A stretch of DNA of 9,364 nucleotides. Source: a bacterium (GTDB lineage: Bacteria > Bacteroidota > Bacteroidia > Cytophagales > Thermonemataceae). The notes under the pieces were generated by a model. The model saw only the letters and a program-made list of their open reading frames with translations, searched no databases and was not told the DNA's origin. A program made the translations under genes and the position numbers. The DNA lies in NCBI GenBank assembly GCA_025362415.1, contig JANYGM010000412.1, positions 1 to 9,364 of the forward strand, written 5' to 3'. This document shows, piece after piece, positions 1 to 7,413 of this stretch; within the stretch, counting starts at the first letter, position 1, and each line of letters opens with the position of its first letter.

Positions 1-93
1 GTGTCCCCACCAAACGTTTTTCCCAAAAATTGCAACGAATAATTTACAGTAACAAGTAAAATACATTATTTGACCTATTTTATTTAATTTATC

Positions 94-1017
94 TTGAAAA
101 AAGTTCTTATTATAGACCAAATGCACCTTTCTCTGATGCCAATGCTTGAAAATATTGGTATCACTTATGATTATGCACCAGAAATAACCAAAGAAGAAGT
201 TTTAGCTAAAATATCTGATTATGATGGAGTTATTATTAGAAGTAAAATGATTTTGGATAAAGTTTTTTTTGAGAAAGCTATAAATCTTAAATTTATTGCT
301 CGTGCTGGTTCTGGTGTTGATGGCATTGATTTGGAGGAAGTCAAAAAACGTAATATTCAACTCCTAAATGCACCAGAAGGCAACAGAGATGCAGTTGCAG
401 AACATACTATTGGGCTTATTTTGGCACTTTTCAACAAAATAAATCTTGCAAACGCCCAAATTCATAATTATGTGTGGGAACGGGAGCAAAACCGTGGTTT
501 GGAGCTAATGGGTAAAGTTTTTGCTATTATTGGCTTTGGCAATGTAGGCAAAAGTTTGGCACAAAAACTGGGTGGTTTTGGTGTGGAAATACTTACTTAT
601 GACCTCAAAGATGAAGAGGATAAAAGCAATTTAGAAGAAATTTTTGAGCGTGCTGATATTGTTTCTTTTCACGTTTCTCTGAACGAAAAAAGCCGTAATA
701 TGGCTAATGATGCGTTTTTTGATAGTTTTAAGAAAAATATTTTTGTTATCAATACTTCACGTGGCGAGGTTTTGCCACTTGCTACACTTTTGAAATATCT
801 TCAAAATGGCAAAATATTGGGTGCGTGCCTTGATGTCTTAGAAAATGAAAAACTAAAAACACTTTCTAACACTCAAAAAAGCACTTTTGAGGAACTTTTA
901 GCATTAGAAAATGTTATTTTCACCCCACACGTAGCAGGTTGGACGCAAGAGTCTTACATACGTATCAATGAGGTTTTAGTTAAAAAAATCTCTTTGATAC
1001 AAATTGATTTAAGATAA
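94..1017 (+). CDS. serA: D-3-phosphoglycerate dehydrogenase-like 2-hydroxyacid dehydrogenase (short form)
   Basis: This is an NAD-dependent D-2-hydroxyacid dehydrogenase of 307 residues. It most likely oxidises 3-phosphoglycerate in the first step of serine synthesis in the cytoplasm. The Rossmann fingerprint GFGNVG lies at residues 147-152, followed by Asp170 at the end of the second strand, the expected NAD-ribose ligand. The family catalytic trio is present: Arg223 in TSRGE, Glu252 after the ALDV-like strand (CLDVLENE) and His279 in TPHVAGW. The protein ends just after the catalytic domain, so it lacks the C-terminal ACT regulatory domain of long SerA enzymes and should not be serine-inhibited in that way. 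The start is TTG: an in-frame TAA at 85-87 leaves TTG at 94 as the first usable codon, and the next Met (residue 10, base 121) would delete the first beta strand KVLIID. It converges on the crotonase gene. The fold is certain, while the substrate is inferred; glyoxylate or hydroxypyruvate reduction is the alternative. Confidence 0.85.
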   Translation: MKKVLIIDQMHLSLMPMLENIGITYDYAPEITKEEVLAKISDYDGVIIRSKMILDKVFFEKAINLKFIARAGSGVDGIDLEEVKKRNIQLLNAPEGNRDAVAEHTIGLILALFNKINLANAQIHNYVWEREQNRGLELMGKVFAIIGFGNVGKSLAQKLGGFGVEILTYDLKDEEDKSNLEEIFERADIVSFHVSLNEKSRNMANDAFFDSFKKNIFVINTSRGEVLPLATLLKYLQNGKILGACLDVLENEKLKTLSNTQKSTFEELLALENVIFTPHVAGWTQESYIRINEVLVKKISLIQIDLR

Positions 1018-1028
1018 TTGAATCTCCC

Positions 1029-1056
1029 GTAATTTGTAATTGATAATTCGTAATTG
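1029..1056. repeat. Four-unit heptamer array between convergent genes
   Basis: Four tandem 7 bp units sit in exact register: GTAATTT at 1029, GTAATTG at 1036, ATAATTC at 1043 and GTAATTG at 1050. All share the core TAATT, as do the units of the large array at 9116-9290. The array fills almost all of the 42 bp between the stop of the dehydrogenase (1017) and the stop of the crotonase (1060). No conventional hairpin terminator is visible here, although the self-complementary AATT cores could pair weakly. Confidence 0.75.
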
Positions 1057-1059
1057 AAG

Positions 1060-1827
1060 TTATTCTCCTGTATAGTTTGGTTTACGTTTTTGCATAAAAG
1101 CAGCCACACCTTCCATAAAATCTTTTGCCTTAAAATTCTCTCCTTGGTTGATGGCTTCTAGTGCAAGCGTACTTTCCAAATTGCCATTCATTCCTTCTCT
1201 AATATTAGCTTTAGTGTGTTTAAGCGCAATAAAAGGTCCTTCTGCTAAATGTTTTGCATAAGTACTTACGAGGTCGTTAAGTTCTGTTTTAGGACAAACT
1301 TTATTCAAAAAATCATATCCTTTTGCCTCTTCTGCCGTAAAAACTGTAGCCATAGCCATCAGTTCAAACGCTTTATAATAACCAATGCGTCTAGTCAAGA
1401 AAAAAGCCCCTCCACCGTCAGAAGAAAGCGCAATATTAGTAAAAATTTGACTAAAACGAGCATCATCAGCTGCAAACAGCATATCACAAGCAAGCGCAAG
1501 ATTAAAACCCAAACCCACACAAACGCCACCTATTTTAGCAATAATAGGCAAATTAGTATTTCTCATAGCCAAAATAGCAGGATTTACAGTATTTTGAAGG
1601 TATTTGGTAACATCTGCCAAATCTTCACCTGCCATCAAATCCGCACCGCTACAAAAATTATCCCCCTCACCAGTAAGAATAATGACACGAGTTCCGTCTG
1701 TTTCACTTTCCAAAATAGCCTTATGAAGCATTTCAACCATTGTTTTGGTGATAGCATTTTTGCGTTTTATGTTGTCGAAAGCAATGGTTTTGATATTGTT
1801 TTCTAAGTGGACTAGGACGTTACTCAT
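1060..1827 (-). CDS. Enoyl-CoA hydratase/isomerase family protein, PaaG-like
   Basis: This is a crotonase-fold acyl-CoA enzyme of 255 residues acting in the cytoplasm. The two oxyanion-hole segments are visible: FCSGADL at 58-64 and GGVCVGLG at 100-107, followed by LALACD (110-115). The two glutamates of classical enoyl-CoA hydratase are missing. The first position is Asn109, and the second region reads FSQIFTNIALSSDGGG (125-140), with Asp137 where PaaG-type isomerases keep their catalytic Asp. An isomerase (epoxyphenylacetyl-CoA or Delta3-Delta2 enoyl-CoA) is therefore a better guess than a hydratase, but no phenylacetate genes are nearby. The C-terminus (EGVAAFMQKRKPNY) is typical of the family. 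I chose the Met at 1827: the frame stays open to another ATG at 1881, but the 18 extra residues have no family match and are encoded by the palindrome at 1857-1906. No Shine-Dalgarno is seen. Confidence 0.85.
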   Translation of the reverse strand: MSNVLVHLENNIKTIAFDNIKRKNAITKTMVEMLHKAILESETDGTRVIILTGEGDNFCSGADLMAGEDLADVTKYLQNTVNPAILAMRNTNLPIIAKIGGVCVGLGFNLALACDMLFAADDARFSQIFTNIALSSDGGGAFFLTRRIGYYKAFELMAMATVFTAEEAKGYDFLNKVCPKTELNDLVSTYAKHLAEGPFIALKHTKANIREGMNGNLESTLALEAINQGENFKAKDFMEGVAAFMQKRKPNYTGE

Positions 1828-1856
1828 ATTTTTGGTTGAGTTTGTGATTTTTAATT

Positions 1857-1906
1857 GCCACAAATTCACAGATGAATACAATATTACTTATCTGTGAATC
1901 TGTGGC
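1857..1906. repeat. Long imperfect palindrome (17 bp stem, 16 nt loop)
   Basis: The left arm at 1857-1873 (GCCACAAATTCACAGAT) is the reverse complement of the right arm at 1890-1906 with one mismatch (A1863 against C). The loop spans 1874-1889. The arms contain CACAGAT-type words, and the left arm runs into ATGAATACAA (1872-1881), the same end found after the arrays at 7414 and 8857. The element lies 33 bp beyond the stop of the secreted-protein gene and upstream of the crotonase start. As RNA it would form a strong hairpin, but read on the minus strand it is followed by AATTAAAAATC rather than a U-run, so it is not a classical terminator for the secreted-protein gene. It resembles a dispersed REP-like element. 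Confidence 0.8.
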
Positions 1907-1939
1907 ATTATAGTTATTTTTTTGACTTTCTTATAATTT

Positions 1940-4612
1940 CTATTGCAAAACAATTTTCTCAACAATCATTTTACCATTTTTTATGATTTTTAGCATATAA
2001 ATACCTTTTGGAAGGTTAGCAAGCGAGATTTCGGTTTGAGTTGTTGTAATAGAAACCTCCGTTACAACCACACCAAGCACATTCATAAAACTTGCTTTGA
2101 CTTCGTCTGTTGCCTTAAACTCGCCCAAATCAATAGTAAGATTATCTTTTGTAGGATTTGGATAAATACGAATAACCGCATCATTTGTACCCTCAATATA
2201 AATTATCTTAGAATAATTATATTTTTTGTCTTTATCTATTTGTTTTAGCCTAAAATATCCTCCAATAGTATTATTGATATTTTGTTGATAAGTAGCTACT
2301 GTTTTGCTATTTCCCTGCGCTGTCTGAAAAGCAATTTTTTCAAAATCACGAGCATTAGTGGCAAATTCTACCTCAAAACCTGCATTATTGATTTCTGCTA
2401 CAGTTTCCCAAGTAAGTTTTATTTGATTTGAGTTTATTCTTTTACCTGAAAAAGAAAGCAAAGTAACAGGAAGAGGCACAATAGGCGTAAGAATTACTCC
2501 ACCAGAACCACCAGAAAAACTCGTAATTCCTGTAATTTCTGCATAATTAGCTGTTCCACCTGTTTCTGTACTACTTGTTGTACCTAAAAGATGCAAAGCA
2601 TCATAAGTAGGCGCACCATAATTTCCAGTCACATTTTTAAACCAAAAGAAACCGCTATTTGCAAAATCTGGCGTGCCTGCATTGAGGTATTTATAACCAT
2701 AATTACAACTAGGATTAGCAGCTATCCAATTAGTTGCTGCAGTTTCTACGGCTTGACGCTCCGCATTTGTGTAATAAAAACGAACATCATAGCTTCCTGT
2801 AGGCACACCTGCCCCCAAACTAAAATTCCAGGAACGAGCCATTTCAAATTTTTCATCAGCAGGAGCAGCGCAATTAGGCACCGCATTTGGTGATTGATAA
2901 GACGAGGCATTTAGGCTAATGGTTGCTTGTGGTATGCCTGCACCAAGATTACCTTTCACAGAAAAAACAATTTGATTAGATGCATTATAAAAATGATTCC
3001 AACCATCTTTATCTGCACAAAAAGTAGTAGAAGTAGTAGCATTAGCAGCATATACAAATGCTCTTACATTGACAACTATAATTTCATCTGCAGAAACGCC
3101 ACAAGTAGCACTTTCTCTACGTACATAATAGGTAGTAGTAACCTTAGGTGCAACACTTAGTGTTGTGCCTGTCCCCAAAAGTGTACCTCCTCCGTTTGGT
3201 GCAGAATACCAGTTGAGGGTTGTCCCTGCTACACTCGCTTCAGAGTTAGTGAGTACAAGCGTTGTATTGGGGCAATTTATTGCAGGAACAGTATCTGTTG
3301 TAGGAACAGCAAGTGTTTTAGTGATAATAATAGTAGTAGGCAAAGTAAATGAACAACCTCCAGCTAATGTAAATCCTGTTAAAGAAAAATTGGTATAAGT
3401 ACCTGCTTCTAAACCTGTGATAGTGGCTGTACCATTCAAAAGACCATTACTTCCGTTTGCTAGAACCCCACTAGTCGTAACAGATGAGCTAGCAGGTACA
3501 CCATCTATCAAATAAGATAAAGTATAAGTGCCATTAGGAAGATTACTCGCAAAAGTAATTGAAGCATTACTTGTTGCAGTACAATTAGTATTATTAGTTA
3601 CAAGTGTGTTTATAAGCGTTGGAGGAGTTACAGTTATAGTGGCATCTGCAGTACAAATTTTAGCACCACATTGCCAAGAAGCCCTATAGACTGTAGTTGT
3701 AGTTGGTTTTGGAGTTACATTATAATTAACACTTGTGGAAAGTATAGTACCATCTGAAGGATTTGTCCAATTGATGAAAGTACACGTAACAGCAGAAAAA
3801 ATATGAGAAATTGGGCTAGTAATATCTACACCATTGGTTATCCAATCTTGATTATTTCGTCCTGGTATAGCATTTGCAATAGTTCCATCTATATTTTCTG
3901 CACCAGATGTCATTAGTCCTCCAGAAGTAGAAGAATTAAAATTAGCAGAAAGTTGTAGAATAATAATCTCAAAAGTACCATTTTCATTAAGTATAATTTG
4001 AAAAGATGCAGTACCTGGCTGACTACCAGTATAAGGTCTTAAATTTTTGTATTCAACTACAAACTGTCTATTGGGTGCTGTGCCAGTCGTAGCATAAAGA
4101 ATAGTGCCACCTCTACGCAAATCAAAATCCGCAAACATACCAGCAATATAGTTATTTGGCACGCCAGGATTAGGGATAGGCACAGGTATGTAATTTTCAT
4201 AATAACCTGTATTACTAGCATTATTAAAAGGGGAAAAGCCTACAATACCATTAGTTTGTATGATAGCATCATTATAAGTATTACCATAAAAAATAAAAGG
4301 AAACCCTGTATTGATTGGCGGAGTGGTGGTATCATCAATATTAAATTGGTCAAGAAGTAAGGGAATAGCATTAATACCTATCACAGACATATCTATTGGC
4401 GCAGGGGAGAAATTTTGTACTGGCTCATAACTCGTAGGTGACACAGTTTTTACTGTGGTAGGCGCACCTGGACCTGTAGCACCACATCTGATACTAGCAC
4501 CTGTAGCTAGAGTTGTACATTGTTGCGCAGTAGCAAAATGAGCAGAAAAAAAAACGAGTATCACCAATAAAATGCTTGTGATGATGTTTTTAGAGTAATG
4601 TAATGATTTCAT
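1940..4612 (-). CDS. Secreted surface protein with Ig-like domains and T9SS type A sorting domain
   Basis: This 890-residue protein is exported through Sec and then the type IX secretion system. Residues 1-29 form a signal peptide with a long hydrophobic core (IITSILLVILVFFSA) and an ATA-QQ cleavage site. A beta-rich region at about 104-126 (FPFIFYGNTYNDAII, then QTNGIVGF) begins a nidogen-like or lectin-like fold reaching about residue 275. Bacteroidota-type Ig-like repeats follow at about 276-331 (NYNVTPKPTTTTVYRASW) and 434-516 (LNWYSAPNGGGTLLGTGTTL, then TTYYV). A Cys- and Trp-containing unknown domain covers about 520-700, and a fibronectin-like segment 720-808 (LTWETVAEINNAGFEVE). The C-terminal domain at 812-890 has the diagnostic IYPNP, LANLPKGIYMLKI and IVEKIVLQ strands. 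I chose the Met at 4612, which opens the signal peptide; the ATG at 4648 adds 12 polar residues. A matching promoter lies at 4659-4689. The ligand is unknown; adhesion or cell-surface display is inferred. Confidence 0.9.
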   Translation of the reverse strand: MKSLHYSKNIITSILLVILVFFSAHFATAQQCTTLATGASIRCGATGPGAPTTVKTVSPTSYEPVQNFSPAPIDMSVIGINAIPLLLDQFNIDDTTTPPINTGFPFIFYGNTYNDAIIQTNGIVGFSPFNNASNTGYYENYIPVPIPNPGVPNNYIAGMFADFDLRRGGTILYATTGTAPNRQFVVEYKNLRPYTGSQPGTASFQIILNENGTFEIIILQLSANFNSSTSGGLMTSGAENIDGTIANAIPGRNNQDWITNGVDITSPISHIFSAVTCTFINWTNPSDGTILSTSVNYNVTPKPTTTTVYRASWQCGAKICTADATITVTPPTLINTLVTNNTNCTATSNASITFASNLPNGTYTLSYLIDGVPASSSVTTSGVLANGSNGLLNGTATITGLEAGTYTNFSLTGFTLAGGCSFTLPTTIIITKTLAVPTTDTVPAINCPNTTLVLTNSEASVAGTTLNWYSAPNGGGTLLGTGTTLSVAPKVTTTYYVRRESATCGVSADEIIVVNVRAFVYAANATTSTTFCADKDGWNHFYNASNQIVFSVKGNLGAGIPQATISLNASSYQSPNAVPNCAAPADEKFEMARSWNFSLGAGVPTGSYDVRFYYTNAERQAVETAATNWIAANPSCNYGYKYLNAGTPDFANSGFFWFKNVTGNYGAPTYDALHLLGTTSSTETGGTANYAEITGITSFSGGSGGVILTPIVPLPVTLLSFSGKRINSNQIKLTWETVAEINNAGFEVEFATNARDFEKIAFQTAQGNSKTVATYQQNINNTIGGYFRLKQIDKDKKYNYSKIIYIEGTNDAVIRIYPNPTKDNLTIDLGEFKATDEVKASFMNVLGVVVTEVSITTTQTEISLANLPKGIYMLKIIKNGKMIVEKIVLQ

Positions 4613-4658
4613 TGTTGTATTATTTAGAATAATCTCATATAATTTCATAAGAATTTCA

Positions 4659-4689
4659 CAAATTTATAAAAAAAATACATAATTTCAAA
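4659..4689 (-). promoter_or_regulatory. Bacteroidota-type promoter for the T9SS surface protein
   Basis: Read on the minus strand, TTTG (4689-4686) is followed after exactly 19 bp by TAAATTTG (4666-4659). This fits the Bacteroidota sigma factor consensus of a TTTG/TTG box near -33 and TAnnTTTG near -7. Transcription would begin about 40 bases upstream of the ATG at 4612, which also argues against the ATG at 4648 as the start. The region is very AT-rich, so a chance match cannot be excluded. Confidence 0.55.
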
Positions 4690-4807
4690 ATAAAATTCTT
4701 TTATTTGTTTAAAAGATAAAATTTTCTTGTAGTTTTTATGGATAATGAGTAAATATCAAATAACTTAATCTTTTTATTTTTACAACAACTTAATAATCAA
4801 AATTTTA

Positions 4808-4842
4808 CATTCGTACTTCGTGTCTCTTACTTCGTATCTGTT
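4808..4842. repeat. Heptamer array with TTCGT core, abutting a stop codon
   Basis: Five 7 bp units lie in register: CATTCGT (4808), ACTTCGT (4815), GTCTCTT (4822, degenerate), ACTTCGT (4829) and ATCTGTT (4836, degenerate). The array stops one base before the stop codon of the membrane protein gene, which reads leftward and ends at 4844. It has a different core from the TAATT arrays but the same 7 bp period and the same position at a gene 3' end. Confidence 0.6.
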
Positions 4843-4843
4843 C

Positions 4844-5782
4844 CTAATAATCTTCTTTCTCGTCTTCATTTTCATCACTATTGGCAGTTGTACCAAATTT
4901 TTCTACTTTTTCTGTAAGTCCTGTAGCATCTTTCATTTCTACTAAGGCAAAATACTGAAAAACACCTGCAAGAGTAGGCAAAAATGATGTAATCATATTC
5001 GTAATAGTTTCTATAATGAGTGCAACAGACAAAACACCATTAAAGTTTACTTGGGTAATGTCAGCCATACCCAAAATAGCAAACGGAATTTTAAGCACCA
5101 TCACCAAAATATATTGAATAATTCCCATTACAAAACTTAACCCAAAACACGACCACCAATTGTCTTTCACAAGATAATTAGCCCTTTTTATAGCTTCCCA
5201 GAATGTTTTTTCTGGCTCAAAACTACGTATTACAAAAATATAAGACAAAGGCACGAAAAAATACATAGAGGCTATAACACTTAAAAACACCATAATCCCA
5301 GTTAAAACACCTCCTACTACACCAAAAAAGCTAATTATTAGCCCCGCTAACAATGCCAATGCTGCATATACAACGACCACACCTAATGCAAAAAAAAGAT
5401 ACGTTTGTGTTATTACCCAAAACTCACTTAAAACTGCCCTCCAAAGGTCTGTAATAGAAAAATTTGTGCCTTTTTTCATATATAAAGCTATATACTGATA
5501 AACAGCAGATATCAAAAACACAAGCAAACTAAAACCCGCCATAGCATAAATCAAAATATAAATAATATTCTGACCAATATTTTTGCTAAAATTCCCTGCT
5601 ATAAATAAATCCCCAGCAGGAAAAATACTTATAAATATCACCGCAACTAGTGCTGCAGGAAAAGATATAAGTGCATACATACTCAAAAAATGGACTAAAT
5701 GCTCTTTCACAAAAGCAAATGTAACATTGATTACATCTCCAAAATCTCTTTTTTTGCGCAACTCTATTTTATTATTTTTCAT
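4844..5782 (-). CDS. Multi-pass inner-membrane protein of unknown function
   Basis: This 312-residue integral membrane protein has about six hydrophobic segments: 30-54, 72-98, 122-151, 153-186, 211-238 and 250-281. A basic, polar N-terminus (KNNKIELRKKRDFGDVIN) precedes them, and an acidic tail (NSDENEDEKEDY) ends the protein. The loop at about 187-210 (FEPEKTFWEAIKRANYLVKD, then NWW) resembles the repeated helix pattern of the glycerophosphoryl diester phosphodiesterase membrane domain and related Bacteroidota proteins often found near MoxR ATPase clusters. No such cluster is present here and no catalytic motif is visible, so no function is assigned. The start is supported by a purine-rich AAAGGAAG (5794-5787) four bases before the ATG, an unusually good Shine-Dalgarno for this window. 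A terminator at 5825-5857 separates it from the upstream CNNM gene, so it is probably transcribed alone, although I find no clear TAnnTTTG box in the short gap. Confidence 0.75.
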   Translation of the reverse strand: MKNNKIELRKKRDFGDVINVTFAFVKEHLVHFLSMYALISFPAALVAVIFISIFPAGDLFIAGNFSKNIGQNIIYILIYAMAGFSLLVFLISAVYQYIALYMKKGTNFSITDLWRAVLSEFWVITQTYLFFALGVVVVYAALALLAGLIISFFGVVGGVLTGIMVFLSVIASMYFFVPLSYIFVIRSFEPEKTFWEAIKRANYLVKDNWWSCFGLSFVMGIIQYILVMVLKIPFAILGMADITQVNFNGVLSVALIIETITNMITSFLPTLAGVFQYFALVEMKDATGLTEKVEKFGTTANSDENEDEKEDY

Positions 5783-5786
5783 ATAT

Positions 5787-5794
5787 CTTCCTTT
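5787..5794 (-). promoter_or_regulatory. Shine-Dalgarno-like site of the membrane protein gene
   Basis: On the minus strand AAAGGAAG lies four bases upstream of the ATG at 5782. It is the only purine-rich Shine-Dalgarno-like match I see in the window; the other starts are preceded by A/T-rich leaders, as is usual in Bacteroidota. Confidence 0.5.
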
Positions 5795-5824
5795 ATTTTA
5801 ATATTTATTTTTGCGTATCTGATA

Positions 5825-5857
5825 AAAAGCCCCACATAAAAATTATGTAAGGCTTTT
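5825..5857 (-). terminator. Rho-independent terminator downstream of the CNNM/CBS gene
   Basis: An outer stem of AAAAGCC (5825-5831) pairs with GGCTTTT (5851-5857). After two mismatched pairs, an inner stem of ACATAA (5834-5839) pairs with TTATGT (5843-5848) around a 3 nt loop. Read on the minus strand the stem ends in a U-rich run (CTTTTTAT), as expected for ending the transcript of the gene that stops at 5892. The plus strand also ends in T-rich sequence, so it may act in both directions. Confidence 0.75.
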
Positions 5858-5891
5858 ATTTTATTGATATTAGTTAATTCTTCTAAGTATC

Positions 5892-7223
5892 TTATTCATA
5901 AAGAATAGTTGGTTTTTCTTCTAGTTTTGGGTTTGTATATTTGATAAGAACGCTTTCAACGGCATTATTAGATTTTTTGAGAATGGTAAAAGAATAATTA
6001 TAACCGTCTGGTTGTACGCTTTCATTAGCATCAGGAATACGCCCAAAAACTTCATTCAAAAGCCCAGAAACCGTTTCATAATCTTCACTTTCTGGCAAAT
6101 TTTCTGGTAAATGTTTGTTTACCTCTTCTATACTTGAAAGGGCATCAACAATAAATTCTGTGTCGTTTTTCTTCTGAACATTAGGCACTTCGTTGTCGTA
6201 TTCGTCTTGAATATCTCCTACAATTTCTTCTACAATATCCTCCATTGTGAGTATTCCAGACATTCCGCCAAACTCATCAACCAAAATAGCCATTTGTATA
6301 TGCTTATGTTGAAGCTCCTTAAGAACAGTATTGATAGATTTTTTTTCTGAAATAATATGCGCAGGACGTATGATATTTTTCAAATTAAAAGTATCTTTTG
6401 TATGCACAACTTTCAACAAATCTTTTGAGTAAACAATACCTACCACATTATCAATAGTGTTTTCGTAAACTGGCATACGAGAATAACCCTCTTCATTTAT
6501 TTTGCTGATAACTTCGTCAAAATTAGCTAAAACATTGATAGCCACTACTTTTGTACGAGGAATCATTATTTGTTCTGCAACTCTATCATCAAATTTGAAG
6601 ACATTTTCTATAAGCTCGTGTTCAGAAAAATTGATAGTACCACTTTCTTTGCTTTCTGCCAAAAGTAGCCTTAATTCATCTTCTGTGTGCGTGTCGTGTT
6701 CGTGTACGATAGGAACGCCCACAAGTTTAAGGATAAAACCAGCAAAACCATTCAGCACCCAAATTGCGGGTTTAAAAAGCCAATAAAAGGCTCTTAGAGG
6801 TGCTGCAAGCATCATTGTAGTACGTTCTGGGTAGCGGATAGCTATAGATTTTGGGGCAAGTTCTCCAAAAACAATGTGCAAAACAGTAATCAAAAGGAAA
6901 GAAACAGGAACAGCAATCTGATGTGCTAGTTTGTCATCTGCTTGATAACCAACGAGGTTCATAATATTGATAACAATTTTTGCTACCACTCCCTCGCCAA
7001 TCCAACCAAGCCCCAAACTTGCTAGTGTGATACCTAATTGTGTGGCAGAAAGATAGGCATCTAGGTTATTAACGACTATCAGCGCACCTTTAGCAAGTTT
7101 ATTGCCCCCTAAAGATTTGCTTTCTACTTGAGAAATCCGCACTTTTACGATAGCAAATTCTGCAGCAACAAAAACGCCATTAAGTGCAACAAGAAACAAG
7201 GTAAGAAATATATCAAAAGCCAT
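5892..7223 (-). CDS. HlyC/CorC family CNNM plus CBS domain membrane protein
   Basis: This 443-residue protein belongs to the CNNM/CorC family, whose members are linked to Mg2+ (and Co2+) transport; the old name hemolysin is misleading. An N-terminal CNNM (DUF21) membrane domain covers about 1-180. It holds the conserved NGVFVAAEFA (15-24), TQLGITLASLGLGWIGE (61-77) and GELAPKS (120-126) motifs and three to four membrane segments. A tandem CBS module follows at about 205-340, with MIPRT (220-224), GYSRMPVY (246-253), GIVYSKDLL (262-270) and VDEFGGMSGILTMEDIVEE (315-333). A C-terminal CorC_HlyC domain spans about 350-430. Length and order are complete and normal. The start at 7223 directly opens the first membrane helix, without a Shine-Dalgarno. 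A TATATTTG promoter box lies about 80 bp upstream and a terminator follows the stop. It is divergent from the outer-membrane protein gene. Ion specificity cannot be read from the sequence. Confidence 0.93.
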   Translation of the reverse strand: MAFDIFLTLFLVALNGVFVAAEFAIVKVRISQVESKSLGGNKLAKGALIVVNNLDAYLSATQLGITLASLGLGWIGEGVVAKIVINIMNLVGYQADDKLAHQIAVPVSFLLITVLHIVFGELAPKSIAIRYPERTTMMLAAPLRAFYWLFKPAIWVLNGFAGFILKLVGVPIVHEHDTHTEDELRLLLAESKESGTINFSEHELIENVFKFDDRVAEQIMIPRTKVVAINVLANFDEVISKINEEGYSRMPVYENTIDNVVGIVYSKDLLKVVHTKDTFNLKNIIRPAHIISEKKSINTVLKELQHKHIQMAILVDEFGGMSGILTMEDIVEEIVGDIQDEYDNEVPNVQKKNDTEFIVDALSSIEEVNKHLPENLPESEDYETVSGLLNEVFGRIPDANESVQPDGYNYSFTILKKSNNAVESVLIKYTNPKLEEKPTILYE

Positions 7224-7301
7224 TAGTTAAAAAGTTTGGTAGAAGCCGTTTCTACATTTTCGGCAAAATATTTTTTGTTGTGTAGATTTTATATGCAAGC
7301 G

Positions 7302-7337
7302 CAAATATAGTATTTTTAACACATCTTTTTATGCAAA
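7302..7337 (-). promoter_or_regulatory. Candidate promoter of the CNNM/CBS gene
   Basis: On the minus strand TATATTTG (7309-7302) is a full match to the Bacteroidota -7 consensus TAnnTTTG. A TTTG at 7337-7334 could be the -33 box, but the 24 bp spacer is longer than usual. The leader would be about 75 bases and contains the small inverted repeat GTAGAA (7239-7244) / TTCTAC (7250-7255). Confidence 0.4.
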
Positions 7338-7413
7338 GTAAGATAAAAAATAAAAAATAGCTAAAAAGTTTTTTTTCAATGCTACAAAACATTACCTTTA
7401 TTGCAAAATAAAT

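Noticed and set aside
1..59. C-terminal fragment of an upstream gene or a repeat edge (GTGTCCCCACC)
   Set aside because: Short open frames end at 42, 51 and 59, but none is long enough to judge. The G/C-rich first 11 bases could be the edge of an inverted repeat, but the left half lies outside the window.
1249..1806. Plus-strand open frame of 185 codons inside the crotonase gene
   Set aside because: It is antisense to a protein with complete crotonase motifs, and its Ser/Thr/Lys/His-rich translation has no domain features.
1828..1881. N-terminal extension of the crotonase to the ATG at 1881
   Set aside because: The extra 18 residues are encoded by the palindrome and do not belong to the family; the Met at 1827 directly precedes the conserved first strand.
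4613..4648. N-terminal extension of the T9SS protein to the ATG at 4648
   Set aside because: It would put 12 residues ahead of a well-formed signal peptide, and the start would lie only a few bases from the predicted transcription start.
1940..7223. One operon of the minus-strand genes
   Set aside because: Gaps of 109, 231 and 112 bp, a terminator at 5825-5857 and a separate promoter at 4659-4689 argue for separate units, and the functions are unrelated.
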